64,000 bases of DNA from Dyella japonica DSM 16301 (GTDB taxonomy: Bacteria; Pseudomonadota; Gammaproteobacteria; Xanthomonadales; Rhodanobacteraceae): NCBI RefSeq assembly GCF_001010355.1, contig NZ_JPLA01000009.1:1-64000 (forward strand), read 5' to 3'. The notes beneath the pieces were generated by a model, which saw nothing but the letters and a program-made list of their open reading frames with translations, made no database searches and was not told where the DNA came from. Position numbers and translations under genes: made by a program. Positions 9,483 through 18,478 of the stretch are shown here, piece by piece (within the stretch, counting starts at the first letter, position 1; each line of letters opens with the position of its first letter).

Positions 9483-10694
9483 TCACACCGATCGCGCCGC
9501 CACCATCGGCGGTACCTGCGAAGCGCGCAGGGCCGGCGCCAATACGGCCAACTGCCCCAGTCCCCACAGCACCAACGCTCCCACCGGCAGGTAGTACACC
9601 GGCAGGCGCGGCACTTCGTAGAACTTCATCAACACCAGGTTGAGCGCGAAGGTCAGCACCATGCCAATGGCGATGCCCACCGTCACGATCAGGAAATTCT
9701 CTGCCTGGAAATAGTGCAGGATGTCGCCGCGCGTAGCGCCGATGGCGCGGCGTATGCCGATCTGCTTGCGGCGTTGCTGCACCCAGAAACTGGCCAGGCC
9801 CACGATGCCCAGCGCCGTCACCAGCAGCAGCGCGACGATGACGCCGGCGAGCGTGCCCACCATGATCCGGGTCTGGCGGAAGAAGTCCGTGCGCAGCTCA
9901 GGCACGGTGCGGCTTTGCTGCAAGTCGAGGACCGCCTCAGGGGCCGCCTTCTGCGCGGCGGCGCGCGCTTCACGCAGCACGCGCGCAAGATCGGCGGGAT
10001 TAGCACGCAACGCATAGACACCATTGAGCGACCCGCCTGGGTTCACCGGCACGAACACGGACCACTCGCCCGCACTGTCGCCATGACCACCACCCGGATC
10101 GGGCGGCGCCAGGTGCGCCATCACGCCGACCACGCGGAAGTGGTACTGGTCCGAGAAGAACTCCTTGCCCAGCGGGTCCTGTCCCGGCCACAAGCGCTCG
10201 GCGAACGCGCGTGTGATCCACACCGAGGCGTTCTGCGGCAGCCACAGTTCGGCGGTCTGGAAGTCCTCCGGCTGAAACGCGCGTCCGGCGACCAGCTGCA
10301 GGCCCAGCGTCTCCACCGCGCCAGGACCGCCCGCGTAGAAATGCGGCACGGCGATGAAATGTTCGTGGTCGAGGTTGATGCCGGCATAGCCCGCGGGTTG
10401 CGCGAACGGCACGGCATTGACCACCGCCACCGACTGCACGCCAGGCACGGCGCGCAGCGCGGTGGTCACCCTGGCATTGAGGTCGGCGCCCTTGCATCCG
10501 TCGCAGCCGAGGTTGATCACCGCCAGCGAGGATTCGGTCACCCCGCTCTCGATATGCAGCGCCCGCAGCTGTCCCACGATAAGAAAGCAGGCATTGCACA
10601 GCACCGCGCAGGCGAGCGCGATTTCCAGCGCGATCAGCGCCGTGGCGAGGCGATGACGGCGCAAGGCAGAGAGGATGGGAGCAAATTGCGTCAT
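9483..10694 (-). CDS. ABC permease, FtsX/MacB type, B-type member of pair 4
   Basis: 403 residues from ATG 10694 (MTQFAPILSALRRHRLAT), preceded by GAGG and aligned with the other B-type starts; the open frame extends much further upstream but only as a shadow of the neighbouring gene. Helix 1 contains IALEIALACAVLCNACFLIV. The periplasmic domain begins with a CDGC cluster unique among the B proteins. The C-terminal helices contain FWVQQRRKQIGIRRAIGATR and the end is MVAARSV. Closest relative within the array by eye is the pair-3 B protein (same FLI/AIVCNA helix and YFQAEN/YFQTEN motif). Confidence 0.93.
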   Translation of the reverse strand: MTQFAPILSALRRHRLATALIALEIALACAVLCNACFLIVGQLRALHIESGVTESSLAVINLGCDGCKGADLNARVTTALRAVPGVQSVAVVNAVPFAQPAGYAGINLDHEHFIAVPHFYAGGPGAVETLGLQLVAGRAFQPEDFQTAELWLPQNASVWITRAFAERLWPGQDPLGKEFFSDQYHFRVVGVMAHLAPPDPGGGHGDSAGEWSVFVPVNPGGSLNGVYALRANPADLARVLREARAAAQKAAPEAVLDLQQSRTVPELRTDFFRQTRIMVGTLAGVIVALLLVTALGIVGLASFWVQQRRKQIGIRRAIGATRGDILHYFQAENFLIVTVGIAIGMVLTFALNLVLMKFYEVPRLPVYYLPVGALVLWGLGQLAVLAPALRASQVPPMVAARSV

Positions 10695-10702
10695 GGCGGG
10701 CC

Positions 10703-12025
10703 TCACAATGACTTCAGTTGCCATGCCGGCACCACGCGGCATGCACGCACGGCAGGGAGAGCACCTGCCAGCAGGCTGGCGCCGATCGCGGCGACGAAGG
10801 TGAGCAGGAACATCGGCACATCCAGGCGCGCGAGATCTGCATAGGCCACCGGTTGTTGCCGGATAAACCACAGCCCCGCCATCGTCAGCAGCCAACCGCA
10901 CACGCCGCCGATCAAACCAATCAGCCCCGACTCCACCATGTACTGCGCGAACACCGCGGCGCGGCTGGCGCCCAGTGCGCGCCGCAAACCGATTTCGCCG
11001 CTGCGGCGCAGGAATTTCGCCAGCAACAAGCCGATCATGTTGACCAGGCAGATGGCCAGAAATGCCACCGCCAGCCAGGCCTGCAGTCGCACATTGCTGG
11101 GCAACACGCCGTTGAAATCCAGCCAACCCATCAGGCTGCGCATACGCGTATTGCCCGAATGCGTAAAGCGACCAATCGCCTGCTGTTGCGCCGCGTAATC
11201 CGCCACGAAGCGCCGATACGCGGCGACCCGGTTGGCATCGTTGATTTGCACCCAAAACGCGACCCACACACAAGGAGAATCCTGCAGATGTCCCGGATGG
11301 GGCGGCATCTGCCAGCAGGTGAACTGCTGGAAATTGCCGTCGTTGACGTCCAGCCCGGTGAAGAATGGCGTGATCACATCTTCCGGCTTGGCGTAGAAGT
11401 CACTGGTATCGCCCGCGGCGAAGCGGCCACCGCGCACGGCGTAGAACTGGGGCGACGGCCGCCAGGGCTTGAGCACGCCAACGATGCGCACATCGCTATT
11501 GCGCAGGCGCAGGACGCGCCCCACGCTGTTCTCGCCGGCAAACAGCTTCTGGTTGAGGTCGTCGGTGATCACCGCCACTCGCGCGCGGGACGCATCGTCC
11601 TGCTCACTCCAGGGCCCGCCATAACGGAACGGCACGTTGAACATGCTGAAGAAGTCCGCCGTGGCCGACAGCATCGGCATCATCACGGCGGGCTTGCCGG
11701 CATCGGCCGTGTTCAGGCGCACCTGGCTCTGCACCAGCATCACCTGTCGATCGGCACGCTTGGCGCTCCACAGGTCGAGCGCCGACCGGTAGTCCAGCAT
11801 GTCCAGCGGTTCGCTGCTGTCCTTGTTCTTCGGATCGGCATCCACCTGTGGATAGAAGATCGCCTGGCTGCGCCCCGGCAAGGGATCGCCGGACAGCAGA
11901 TGCACCACCGTCAGCGTGGTCATGCTGGCGCCGATACCCACCGCGATGGCCAACACCATCAGCGCGGTGAGTACCTTGTTGCGGCCCAGGCTGCGCAGCG
12001 CAAGATCGAGGTAGTAGCCGAACAT
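10703..12025 (-). CDS. ABC permease, FtsX/MacB type, A-type member of pair 4
   Basis: 440 residues from ATG 12025 (MFGYYLDLALRSLGRNKV), identical over its first eleven residues or so to the pair-3 A protein. It carries SGDPLPGRSQAIFYPQ after helix 1, the periplasmic Cys pair (QFTCWQMP and DSPCVWVAFWVQI) and the FLRRSGEIGLRRALGASR coupling segment; the end is QLKSL. Its stop lies 8 bp before its B partner. Pairs 3 and 4 are sister duplicates judging from these shared blocks. Confidence 0.93.
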   Translation of the reverse strand: MFGYYLDLALRSLGRNKVLTALMVLAIAVGIGASMTTLTVVHLLSGDPLPGRSQAIFYPQVDADPKNKDSSEPLDMLDYRSALDLWSAKRADRQVMLVQSQVRLNTADAGKPAVMMPMLSATADFFSMFNVPFRYGGPWSEQDDASRARVAVITDDLNQKLFAGENSVGRVLRLRNSDVRIVGVLKPWRPSPQFYAVRGGRFAAGDTSDFYAKPEDVITPFFTGLDVNDGNFQQFTCWQMPPHPGHLQDSPCVWVAFWVQINDANRVAAYRRFVADYAAQQQAIGRFTHSGNTRMRSLMGWLDFNGVLPSNVRLQAWLAVAFLAICLVNMIGLLLAKFLRRSGEIGLRRALGASRAAVFAQYMVESGLIGLIGGVCGWLLTMAGLWFIRQQPVAYADLARLDVPMFLLTFVAAIGASLLAGALPAVRACRVVPAWQLKSL

Positions 12026-12044
12026 TCCCTTGTCCCTCCGTGGC

Positions 12045-13268
12045 TCAAACCGAACGTGTCGCCACCACCGGCGGCACGGCCGCTGCACGCATGGCGGGCC
12101 CCAGCACGGCCAGCTGCCCGATGGTCCACAGCAGCAAGGCGCCCACCGGGAAATAGATCGCCGGCAGTCGCGGCAGCTCGTAGTGGACCATCAACAGCAG
12201 GTTGATGCCGTAGGCCAGCACCATGCCCACGCCGATGCCGATGGTGGCCAGCAGGAAGTTCTCGGTCTGGAAGTAGTGCAGGATGTTTCTGCGCGTGGCA
12301 CCCAGCGCACGCCGCACGCCGATCTGCCGGCGACGCTGCGCCACCCAGAAGCTGCCCAGGCCGACGATGCCCAGTGCGGTAACCACCAGCAGCGCCGTAC
12401 ACACCGCCACCAGCAGCCCCGTCATCGCGCGGTCGTTCTGGAAGAAATCCTCGCGCATGTTCGACAGCAGGTGCTGCTTGAGCACGATGCGGTGCGGGTT
12501 GATCTCTTTGAGCTTGGCCACCGCGGCCTTGAGCACGCGCTCGCGGTTCTTCGGATCATCCACGCGCACGATGTATTCGTTGTTGGCCACGCGTATCGGC
12601 AACACCATCGAGTAGCTTGCCGCCGAATCGTCCCAGATCGAGGGCCGGATCAGCTCCTTCACCACGCCCACCACGGTGAATCCGAAGTCGGACATGTAGA
12701 CCTGCTTGCCCAGCGCCGACTGTCCCGGCCACAGGCGATGGGCCAGCTTTTCCGTGATCACCGTGACGTGCGGAATGCCCTTGGCATCCTTCGCTGCGGC
12801 CGCGCTGACCACCTGGTCCATGTCCATATAGTCATCGGCGTGCAGCTCGCGCCCTGCAATCAGCTGGGTGCCCAGCGTCTGGGTCACGTTCTCGCCGAAG
12901 TAATCCGTGGCATTGAGCGTGGCGAGGCGTTGCTTGGGATCGAGCTTAATGCTGCCGTTGGACGATGAATTGCCGAACGGCACCTGGTTGACCGAGGCCA
13001 CCGACACCACACCAGGCACCTGTTGCAGCGCCGCCAGGTCTTCAGCGCGGCGCGCCTTGTCATCCTTGGTCACGCCGATATTGGTGAGCGCGATATGCAG
13101 CAGATGTTGCTCATCCACACCGCTCTGCATATGGATGCGATCGATGCGCTGGTTGATGATGAACACCGCATTGCAGACGATGGCGCAGGTCAGCGCGATC
13201 TCCACGATCACCAGGAAGGCGGTGGTCTTGTGACGGCGCAACGTGGAGAGAATCGGAAGAATGTCCAT
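12045..13268 (-). CDS. ABC permease, FtsX/MacB type, B-type member of pair 3
   Basis: 407 residues from ATG 13268 (MDILPILSTLRRHKTTAF). Helix 1 is IVEIALTCAIVCNAVFII; the periplasmic domain contains the family's LIAGRELHADDYMDMD region and ITEKLAHRLWPGQSALGK. The C-terminal segment has FWVAQRRRQIGVRRALGATR and ends VVATRSV. Only 2 bp separate it from the stop of its A-type partner, the tightest junction in the array and a strong sign of translational coupling within the pair. Confidence 0.94.
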   Translation of the reverse strand: MDILPILSTLRRHKTTAFLVIVEIALTCAIVCNAVFIINQRIDRIHMQSGVDEQHLLHIALTNIGVTKDDKARRAEDLAALQQVPGVVSVASVNQVPFGNSSSNGSIKLDPKQRLATLNATDYFGENVTQTLGTQLIAGRELHADDYMDMDQVVSAAAAKDAKGIPHVTVITEKLAHRLWPGQSALGKQVYMSDFGFTVVGVVKELIRPSIWDDSAASYSMVLPIRVANNEYIVRVDDPKNRERVLKAAVAKLKEINPHRIVLKQHLLSNMREDFFQNDRAMTGLLVAVCTALLVVTALGIVGLGSFWVAQRRRQIGVRRALGATRRNILHYFQTENFLLATIGIGVGMVLAYGINLLLMVHYELPRLPAIYFPVGALLLWTIGQLAVLGPAMRAAAVPPVVATRSV

Positions 13269-13270
13269 GG

Positions 13271-14575
13271 TCACTGGCTCTTCAGTTGCAGTGCGGGAGT
13301 GATCTGGCAGGCGCGCCATGCCGGCAGCAGGCCGGCAAGCAAGGTGGCGCCGACCGCCAGCAGGAACGTCACCAACAACATGCCCATGCTCATATGCGCG
13401 AGCGCCGCGTAGCTGGACGGCTGCTTGCGCACCAGCCACAGGCCAAAGAAGGCCAACAGCAGGCCGACCATGCCGCCGGCAAGGCCGATGACGCCGGACT
13501 CGATCAACAGCTGGGCGAACACTTCGCGCTTCGACGCGCCCAGCGCGCGGCGCACACCGAGCTCGCCGGACTTGCGCAGGAACTTCGCCAGCATCAGGCC
13601 CACCGTGTTGACCAGGCACACCAGCAGGAAGCCCAGCGCCAGCCAGGTCTGCAGGCGCACGTCGCCGGGCACCACTTTGTTGATGTCCAGCCATTCCATC
13701 AGGCTGGGCAGCTGCGCGTTCGGCGGACGCTGGAAGCGGCCGAGCGTCTTCTGCTCCTGCGAGTAGTGCACCAGATAGTCGCGATAGGCGGCGACCTTGT
13801 CCGTACCGTTGATCTGCACCCAGAACTGCAGCCATACGCAGGGCGAGGTCTCGGCGTGATCGTCGTCGCCGCCACCGGTGCCCCAGCAATCGGTGGAACC
13901 GCTGTGTTCGAAGTGGACGTCGCGCGCGGTGGTCAGCGGCACGAACACGTCTTCCACCGAGCCGTAACTCTCCATGTTCAGGTCATAGAAGCGCGGCGTC
14001 GGCCGCCAGCTGTCCAGCACGCCGATCACCTGGAACGCGCTGTCCTTCATGCGCAGCGTCTGGCCGACGCTGTTCTTGCCGCCGAACAGCTTCTCGTTGA
14101 GCGTGCGGCTGATCACCACCACACGCGCCTTGGCGTTGTCCTCGGACTCGCTCCACGGACGACCGTACAGGAACGGCAGCTTGAACATCGGGAAGAAGTC
14201 GCTGCTGGTATAGCGCGCGTCGCTGAAGAACGGGTCGATATTGGCCTGCGCCGGCTGCACCGGCACCGCACCGCCGGTCATCAGGGCCTGACGATCGGCG
14301 CGCTTGGCGTGCAGCAGGTTCATGCCGTCGGTCCAGGTCACCTGTTCCGGCGGACGCTTGCCTTCCTCGTAGCCGTCCATATCGCGCGGATCGACCTGCG
14401 GATAGAACAGCGTGGCGCTGGTGCCCGGCAGCGGATCGCCCGACAGCACATGCAGCACCGTGAGCGTGGTCATGCTTGCCCCGATGCCCAGGGCAATGGC
14501 CACCACCATCAGTGCGGTGAGAATCTTGTTGCGCCTGAGGCTGCGTAGCGCCAGGTCAAGGTAATAGCCGAACAT
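13271..14575 (-). CDS. ABC permease, FtsX/MacB type, A-type member of pair 3
   Basis: 434 residues from ATG 14575 (MFGYYLDLALRSLRRNKI). It has SGDPLPGTSATLFYPQ, a periplasmic insert with a Gly/Asp/His stretch (GTGGGDDDHAE) between the conserved cysteines (STDCWG and TSPCVWLQFWVQI), and the FLRKSGELGVRRALGASK coupling segment; it ends QLKSQ. The periplasmic domain is what differs most between the A proteins, which suggests that exported substrates or partner contacts diverged after duplication. Confidence 0.94.
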   Translation of the reverse strand: MFGYYLDLALRSLRRNKILTALMVVAIALGIGASMTTLTVLHVLSGDPLPGTSATLFYPQVDPRDMDGYEEGKRPPEQVTWTDGMNLLHAKRADRQALMTGGAVPVQPAQANIDPFFSDARYTSSDFFPMFKLPFLYGRPWSESEDNAKARVVVISRTLNEKLFGGKNSVGQTLRMKDSAFQVIGVLDSWRPTPRFYDLNMESYGSVEDVFVPLTTARDVHFEHSGSTDCWGTGGGDDDHAETSPCVWLQFWVQINGTDKVAAYRDYLVHYSQEQKTLGRFQRPPNAQLPSLMEWLDINKVVPGDVRLQTWLALGFLLVCLVNTVGLMLAKFLRKSGELGVRRALGASKREVFAQLLIESGVIGLAGGMVGLLLAFFGLWLVRKQPSSYAALAHMSMGMLLVTFLLAVGATLLAGLLPAWRACQITPALQLKSQ

Positions 14576-14607
14576 GTGGTTTCCCCTCCTTAGCACCATC
14601 CACGCGA

Positions 14608-15837
14608 TCACACCGATCGCGTGGCCTCCACCGGCGGCACGCGCGACGCGCGAAGCGCCGGCGCCAGCACCGCACCCTGCCCCAGCAACAGCAACATCGC
14701 CACGCCTGCCATCAGGTACACCATCGACAGGTGATGCATTTCAAAACGCGTGACCATCCACAGATTGATCGCAATGGCCAGCACTGCCCCGAACAGCACG
14801 CCGCCCACGCTGATCAGCAGGTTCTCGGTCATGAAGTAATTGAGGATGTCGCGCCGCGTCGCTCCCAGTGCGCGCCGCACGCCGATCTGCTTGCGGCGCT
14901 GGCCCACCCAGAAACTGGTGAGGCCCACGATGCCCGCCGCGGTCACAGCCAGCAGCACCGCGCAGATCACACCCATCAGGATGGCCATGCCGCGATCGCT
15001 CTCGTAGGCGCGCGAGCGCACGTCGCTGAAGCTGAGCACGCCATCGTCCTCGTTGATCACGCGGCGCGGGTTGTGCGCGAACAGCGCCTTGACCGCAGCC
15101 GGCATGGCCGTCTCCAGCTGCCCCGGCCGGGCGCGCACGATGTAGAACGCACCCAGCGACACATTCAGCCGCTCGGGGATGATCACCGAGCGATAGGCGA
15201 ATTCGGAAGCCCAATGCTCCACGCTTTGCGCCTGCAGCAGTTCGACTTCGCCGATCACGGTCGCGGGACCGCCGATCAGGTAGATGGTCTTGCCGACCGC
15301 CGTCTCGCCCGGGAAGAGTTTTTCAGCCAGCGCCTTGGTGATGATGACCACCGGCGGCGCGAGCTTGTAGCGCAGATCCATGTGGCCAATTTCCTCGGCC
15401 CGGAAATTGCGCCCGGCGATCAGCTTGAGATCCAGCGTGTCGAGGAAGTTCTCGTCGGCGAAATAGATGGTGGCGCCGGAGCTGTCCTGCACCTGGTCGG
15501 GCTTGAGCCTGATGGCGTCATCCCAGCCGTCGCCGCGCAGCGGATAGGAGTTGCTGGGCGTCACGTTCTGCACGCCGGGCAGCTGGCGCAGCACCTGCAG
15601 ATCCTCCCGCATCTGCGCGTCGGCCTGATCGGGGGCGGGCGCGCCCACCCACTCGCTCTTGATCACGAAGATATTGGCTTCGTCGATGCCGCTGGGTTCG
15701 GACAGATGCGCGACGCGCTGCTGGATGATGAACAGCGCATTGCACACGATCGCCAACGTGAGCGCGATCTGCGCCGCGATCAGGAAGGTGCCGGCCTTGT
15801 GTCGGCGCAGCGCGGAAAGGATCGGTTTGATCTGCAT
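14608..15837 (-). CDS. ABC permease, FtsX/MacB type, B-type member of pair 2
   Basis: 409 residues beginning MQIKPILSALRRHKAGTF. Helix 1 is AQIALTLAIVCNALFII. The periplasmic domain carries NSYPLRGDGWDDAIRL and LIAGRNFRAEEIGHMD, and ALAEKLFPGETAVGK. The coupling segment FWVGQRRKQIGVRRALGATR is nearly identical to that of the pair-1 B protein, as are the start and the VEATRSV end, so pairs 1 and 2 are sister duplicates. The stop lies 32 bp before the next A-type start. Confidence 0.94.
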   Translation of the reverse strand: MQIKPILSALRRHKAGTFLIAAQIALTLAIVCNALFIIQQRVAHLSEPSGIDEANIFVIKSEWVGAPAPDQADAQMREDLQVLRQLPGVQNVTPSNSYPLRGDGWDDAIRLKPDQVQDSSGATIYFADENFLDTLDLKLIAGRNFRAEEIGHMDLRYKLAPPVVIITKALAEKLFPGETAVGKTIYLIGGPATVIGEVELLQAQSVEHWASEFAYRSVIIPERLNVSLGAFYIVRARPGQLETAMPAAVKALFAHNPRRVINEDDGVLSFSDVRSRAYESDRGMAILMGVICAVLLAVTAAGIVGLTSFWVGQRRKQIGVRRALGATRRDILNYFMTENLLISVGGVLFGAVLAIAINLWMVTRFEMHHLSMVYLMAGVAMLLLLGQGAVLAPALRASRVPPVEATRSV

Positions 15838-15852
15838 GGCTCGCCTCTCCCC

Positions 15853-17175
15853 TCAGTTGGACTTGAGCTGCCAGGCCGGCTGCACTTGCGCCGCCCGCCA
15901 GGTGGGATAGAACGCTGCAACCACGGTCGCCAGGATGGCCACCAGCAGGGTCAACAGCATCAGCGATACGTCCAGATGCGCCAGCCGCGCGATCTGCGGC
16001 TCGAACACCATACCCAAGCCCAGCATGCCGATCGCGGTGAACATCAAGCCCAACGCACCTCCCGCCAATCCAACCATCGCTGCCTCGGCCAGGAACTGGC
16101 GGTAGATGTCGCCGCGCGACGCACCCAATGCGCGACGCACACCGATCTCTGGTGCTCGGCGCATGAATTTGGCGAGCAGCAAACCAATCGTGTTGACCAG
16201 ACAGATCAGCAGGAAGCCGAACGCCAGCGTCATCGAGATGCGGCTTTCCGGCGGCACCGCGCGCTGGTAGTCCAGCCATTCACGCACGTCGCGCAGCCGG
16301 TTGTTGGGCGCCCAGTTGAAACGCCCCGCTTCGCGCTGTTCACGCGCATAGCCGTCCAGGAACTGCCGATAGGCCTGCACCTGCGCGGCGTTGTCCAGTT
16401 CGACCCAGGGGTTGATCCACACGCATTCGCCCTGCAGCCAGCTATCCCAGGTATCGCCGCGCTTGCCGTCGCTGCCGCAGTTGTTGTTGCCGCGGGTATC
16501 GATGTGCTGCGCGATGGCGTAGGTGAAGGGGATATAGATCTGCGCGGGGTCAGCATAGGCGTTGCCGCTGAAGGTATCGAAGAAGCGCGGCTTGGGATCC
16601 CACTTGTTGGTGACGCCCACGATGCGGTACTGCTTGTCGTCCAGCACCAGCCGCTGGCCCACACTGTTGCTGCCGCCAAACAACTTCTGGTTGAGCTCGC
16701 GGCTGATCACGATGACCGGCTCGCGCGCTTCGTCCTCGGTGTCGCTCCAGCCGCTGCCGAACAGGAACGGTACGTCGAACATGCTGAAGAAGTCGCCGTA
16801 AGTCGCATAGCCGGGCGCCTTGAACGGCATGCGGTGCGGGTCATCCGGCATCACCGAAAGGCCGACCGGATAGAGCATGGTCTGACGCACCGCCTTGTGC
16901 GCCCGCATCAGGGCCACGGCGTCGACATAGTTGAGCGCCGAGGGCGGCTCGCCGTGGCGGTTGTACTGCGGCCCGCGGTTGTCGATCAGCGGCACGAACA
17001 ACTGCGACGACTTCTGCGGGATCGGATCGCCCGATACCGCACGGAACACGGCAAAGGTCACCATCGACGCCGCCACGCCAAAGCCGATCGACATGATCAT
17101 CAAAGTCGTCAGCAAGACGTTGCGCCGAAGGCTCGCCGCGCCCAGTCGCAAGTTGTGCACAAACATGCCGCTCAT
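15853..17175 (-). CDS. ABC permease, FtsX/MacB type, A-type member of pair 2
   Basis: 440 residues; an alternative internal start (MFVHNLRLGAASL, 17166) aligns better with the other A proteins. It has the subgroup motif SGDPIPQKSSQLFVP instead of the DPLPG of pairs 3-5, the GNNNCGSDG...GECVWINPWVEL cysteine pair, and the FMRRAPEIGVRRALGASR coupling segment; it ends QPAWQLKSN. The protein is closely similar to the pair-1 A protein over its whole length, supporting a recent duplication of the A-B unit. Confidence 0.93.
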   Translation of the reverse strand: MSGMFVHNLRLGAASLRRNVLLTTLMIMSIGFGVAASMVTFAVFRAVSGDPIPQKSSQLFVPLIDNRGPQYNRHGEPPSALNYVDAVALMRAHKAVRQTMLYPVGLSVMPDDPHRMPFKAPGYATYGDFFSMFDVPFLFGSGWSDTEDEAREPVIVISRELNQKLFGGSNSVGQRLVLDDKQYRIVGVTNKWDPKPRFFDTFSGNAYADPAQIYIPFTYAIAQHIDTRGNNNCGSDGKRGDTWDSWLQGECVWINPWVELDNAAQVQAYRQFLDGYAREQREAGRFNWAPNNRLRDVREWLDYQRAVPPESRISMTLAFGFLLICLVNTIGLLLAKFMRRAPEIGVRRALGASRGDIYRQFLAEAAMVGLAGGALGLMFTAIGMLGLGMVFEPQIARLAHLDVSLMLLTLLVAILATVVAAFYPTWRAAQVQPAWQLKSN

Positions 17176-17235
17176 CGTTACCTCAAGTTTCCCAACAGGT
17201 CATGCCATCCTTGGTCTTGCTACACCACGCGCCGG

Positions 17236-18468
17236 TCAGACCGAGCGCGTGGCTTCCACCGGCGACACCCGCGAGGCGCGCATGGCCGGCGCCAGCGTGG
17301 CGCCCTGCCCCAGCAACAGCAGCGTCACCACGCCCACCACCACATAGACGATCGACAAGCGTGCCATCTCGAACTGCGTCACCAGCCACAGGTTCATGCC
17401 GACCGCGAGCAAGGCGCCAATCAGGACGCCGGCAATGCCGATCAGCAGGTTCTCGGTGAGGAAGTAGCTGAGGATGTCGTGCTTGGTCGCGCCCAGCGCG
17501 CGCCGTACGCCGATCTGTTTGCGACGCTGGCCGACCCAGAAGCTGGTCAGGCCGACGATGCCCGCCGCCGTGATACCCAGCAGCACCAGGCACACCACGC
17601 CCATCAGGATGGCCATGCCGCGGTCGCCCTTGTACGCATACTCACGCACCTGGGCGAAGCTGCGCACGCCACGCTCGGAAGGAATCACGCGCATGCGGTT
17701 GGTCTTCACCAGCGCCGCCGGCGCCGCCTTCAGCACATCGGCCAGCTGGCCGGGCTTGGTGCGGATCAGGTAGTTGGTGAATGCGCTGGTGAGCTGCACC
17801 GGCTGGATCAGCGAGTTCTCGTAGAACGAATCGGACCACGTGCCATTCCACGGCACCTGCAGGCGCTCCACGATGCCCACGATGGTGCTGGGCGACTTGG
17901 AGTCACCGATGTAGATCACCTTGCCCAGCGCCGAACCCTCCGGATACATCTTCTCGGCCAGCGCCTTGCTGACGATGATCACAGCCGGATCGGGCACGGC
18001 CTGCGGATCGGCTTCCACGATCTCGTCCGCGCGGAAGTTGCGCCCCGCGATGAGCTTGAGCGCCATGGTCGGCAAGGTGTGCTCGTCGCCGAAGTACTGC
18101 GTGGTGTGCCCCTTGGAGTTCTTTGCATCCGGATCGGTGCGCACGCCGGTAGACCAACCGCCGCCGCGCAGTGGATAGGAGTTCAAGGCCACGACGTCCT
18201 GCACGCCCGGAAGCTGGCGCAGCGCGACCAGGTCCGCCTTCACCAGAGGACCGGCCTTGGTTTCCTCGGTACCGACAAAGCGCGTCTGGATCGCCATCAG
18301 GTCGCTTTCCACCATGCCGGTGGGACGCTGCACGCGATCGAGTCGCTGGTGGATGATGAAGATCGCATTGCAGACGATCGCCAAAGTCAGGGCGATCTGC
18401 ATGGCGATGAGGACGGTGCCTGCCTTGTGGCGCTTGAGCGCGGCGAGTATGGGCTTGATCTGCAGCAT
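17236..18468 (-). CDS. ABC permease, FtsX/MacB type, B-type member of pair 1
   Basis: 410 residues beginning MLQIKPILAALKRHKAGT. Helix 1 (MQIALTLAIVCNAIFIIHQ) is followed by a periplasmic domain with NSYPLRGGGWSTGV and LIAGRNFRADEIVEAD, then FWVGQRRKQIGVRRALGATK and three closing helices, ending VEATRSV. It starts 10 bp after the A-type stop. As the promoter-proximal pair, pairs 1 A and B probably receive the most transcript and may represent the ancestral transporter. Confidence 0.94.
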   Translation of the reverse strand: MLQIKPILAALKRHKAGTVLIAMQIALTLAIVCNAIFIIHQRLDRVQRPTGMVESDLMAIQTRFVGTEETKAGPLVKADLVALRQLPGVQDVVALNSYPLRGGGWSTGVRTDPDAKNSKGHTTQYFGDEHTLPTMALKLIAGRNFRADEIVEADPQAVPDPAVIIVSKALAEKMYPEGSALGKVIYIGDSKSPSTIVGIVERLQVPWNGTWSDSFYENSLIQPVQLTSAFTNYLIRTKPGQLADVLKAAPAALVKTNRMRVIPSERGVRSFAQVREYAYKGDRGMAILMGVVCLVLLGITAAGIVGLTSFWVGQRRKQIGVRRALGATKHDILSYFLTENLLIGIAGVLIGALLAVGMNLWLVTQFEMARLSIVYVVVGVVTLLLLGQGATLAPAMRASRVSPVEATRSV

Positions 18469-18478
18469 GGTCGTCGCC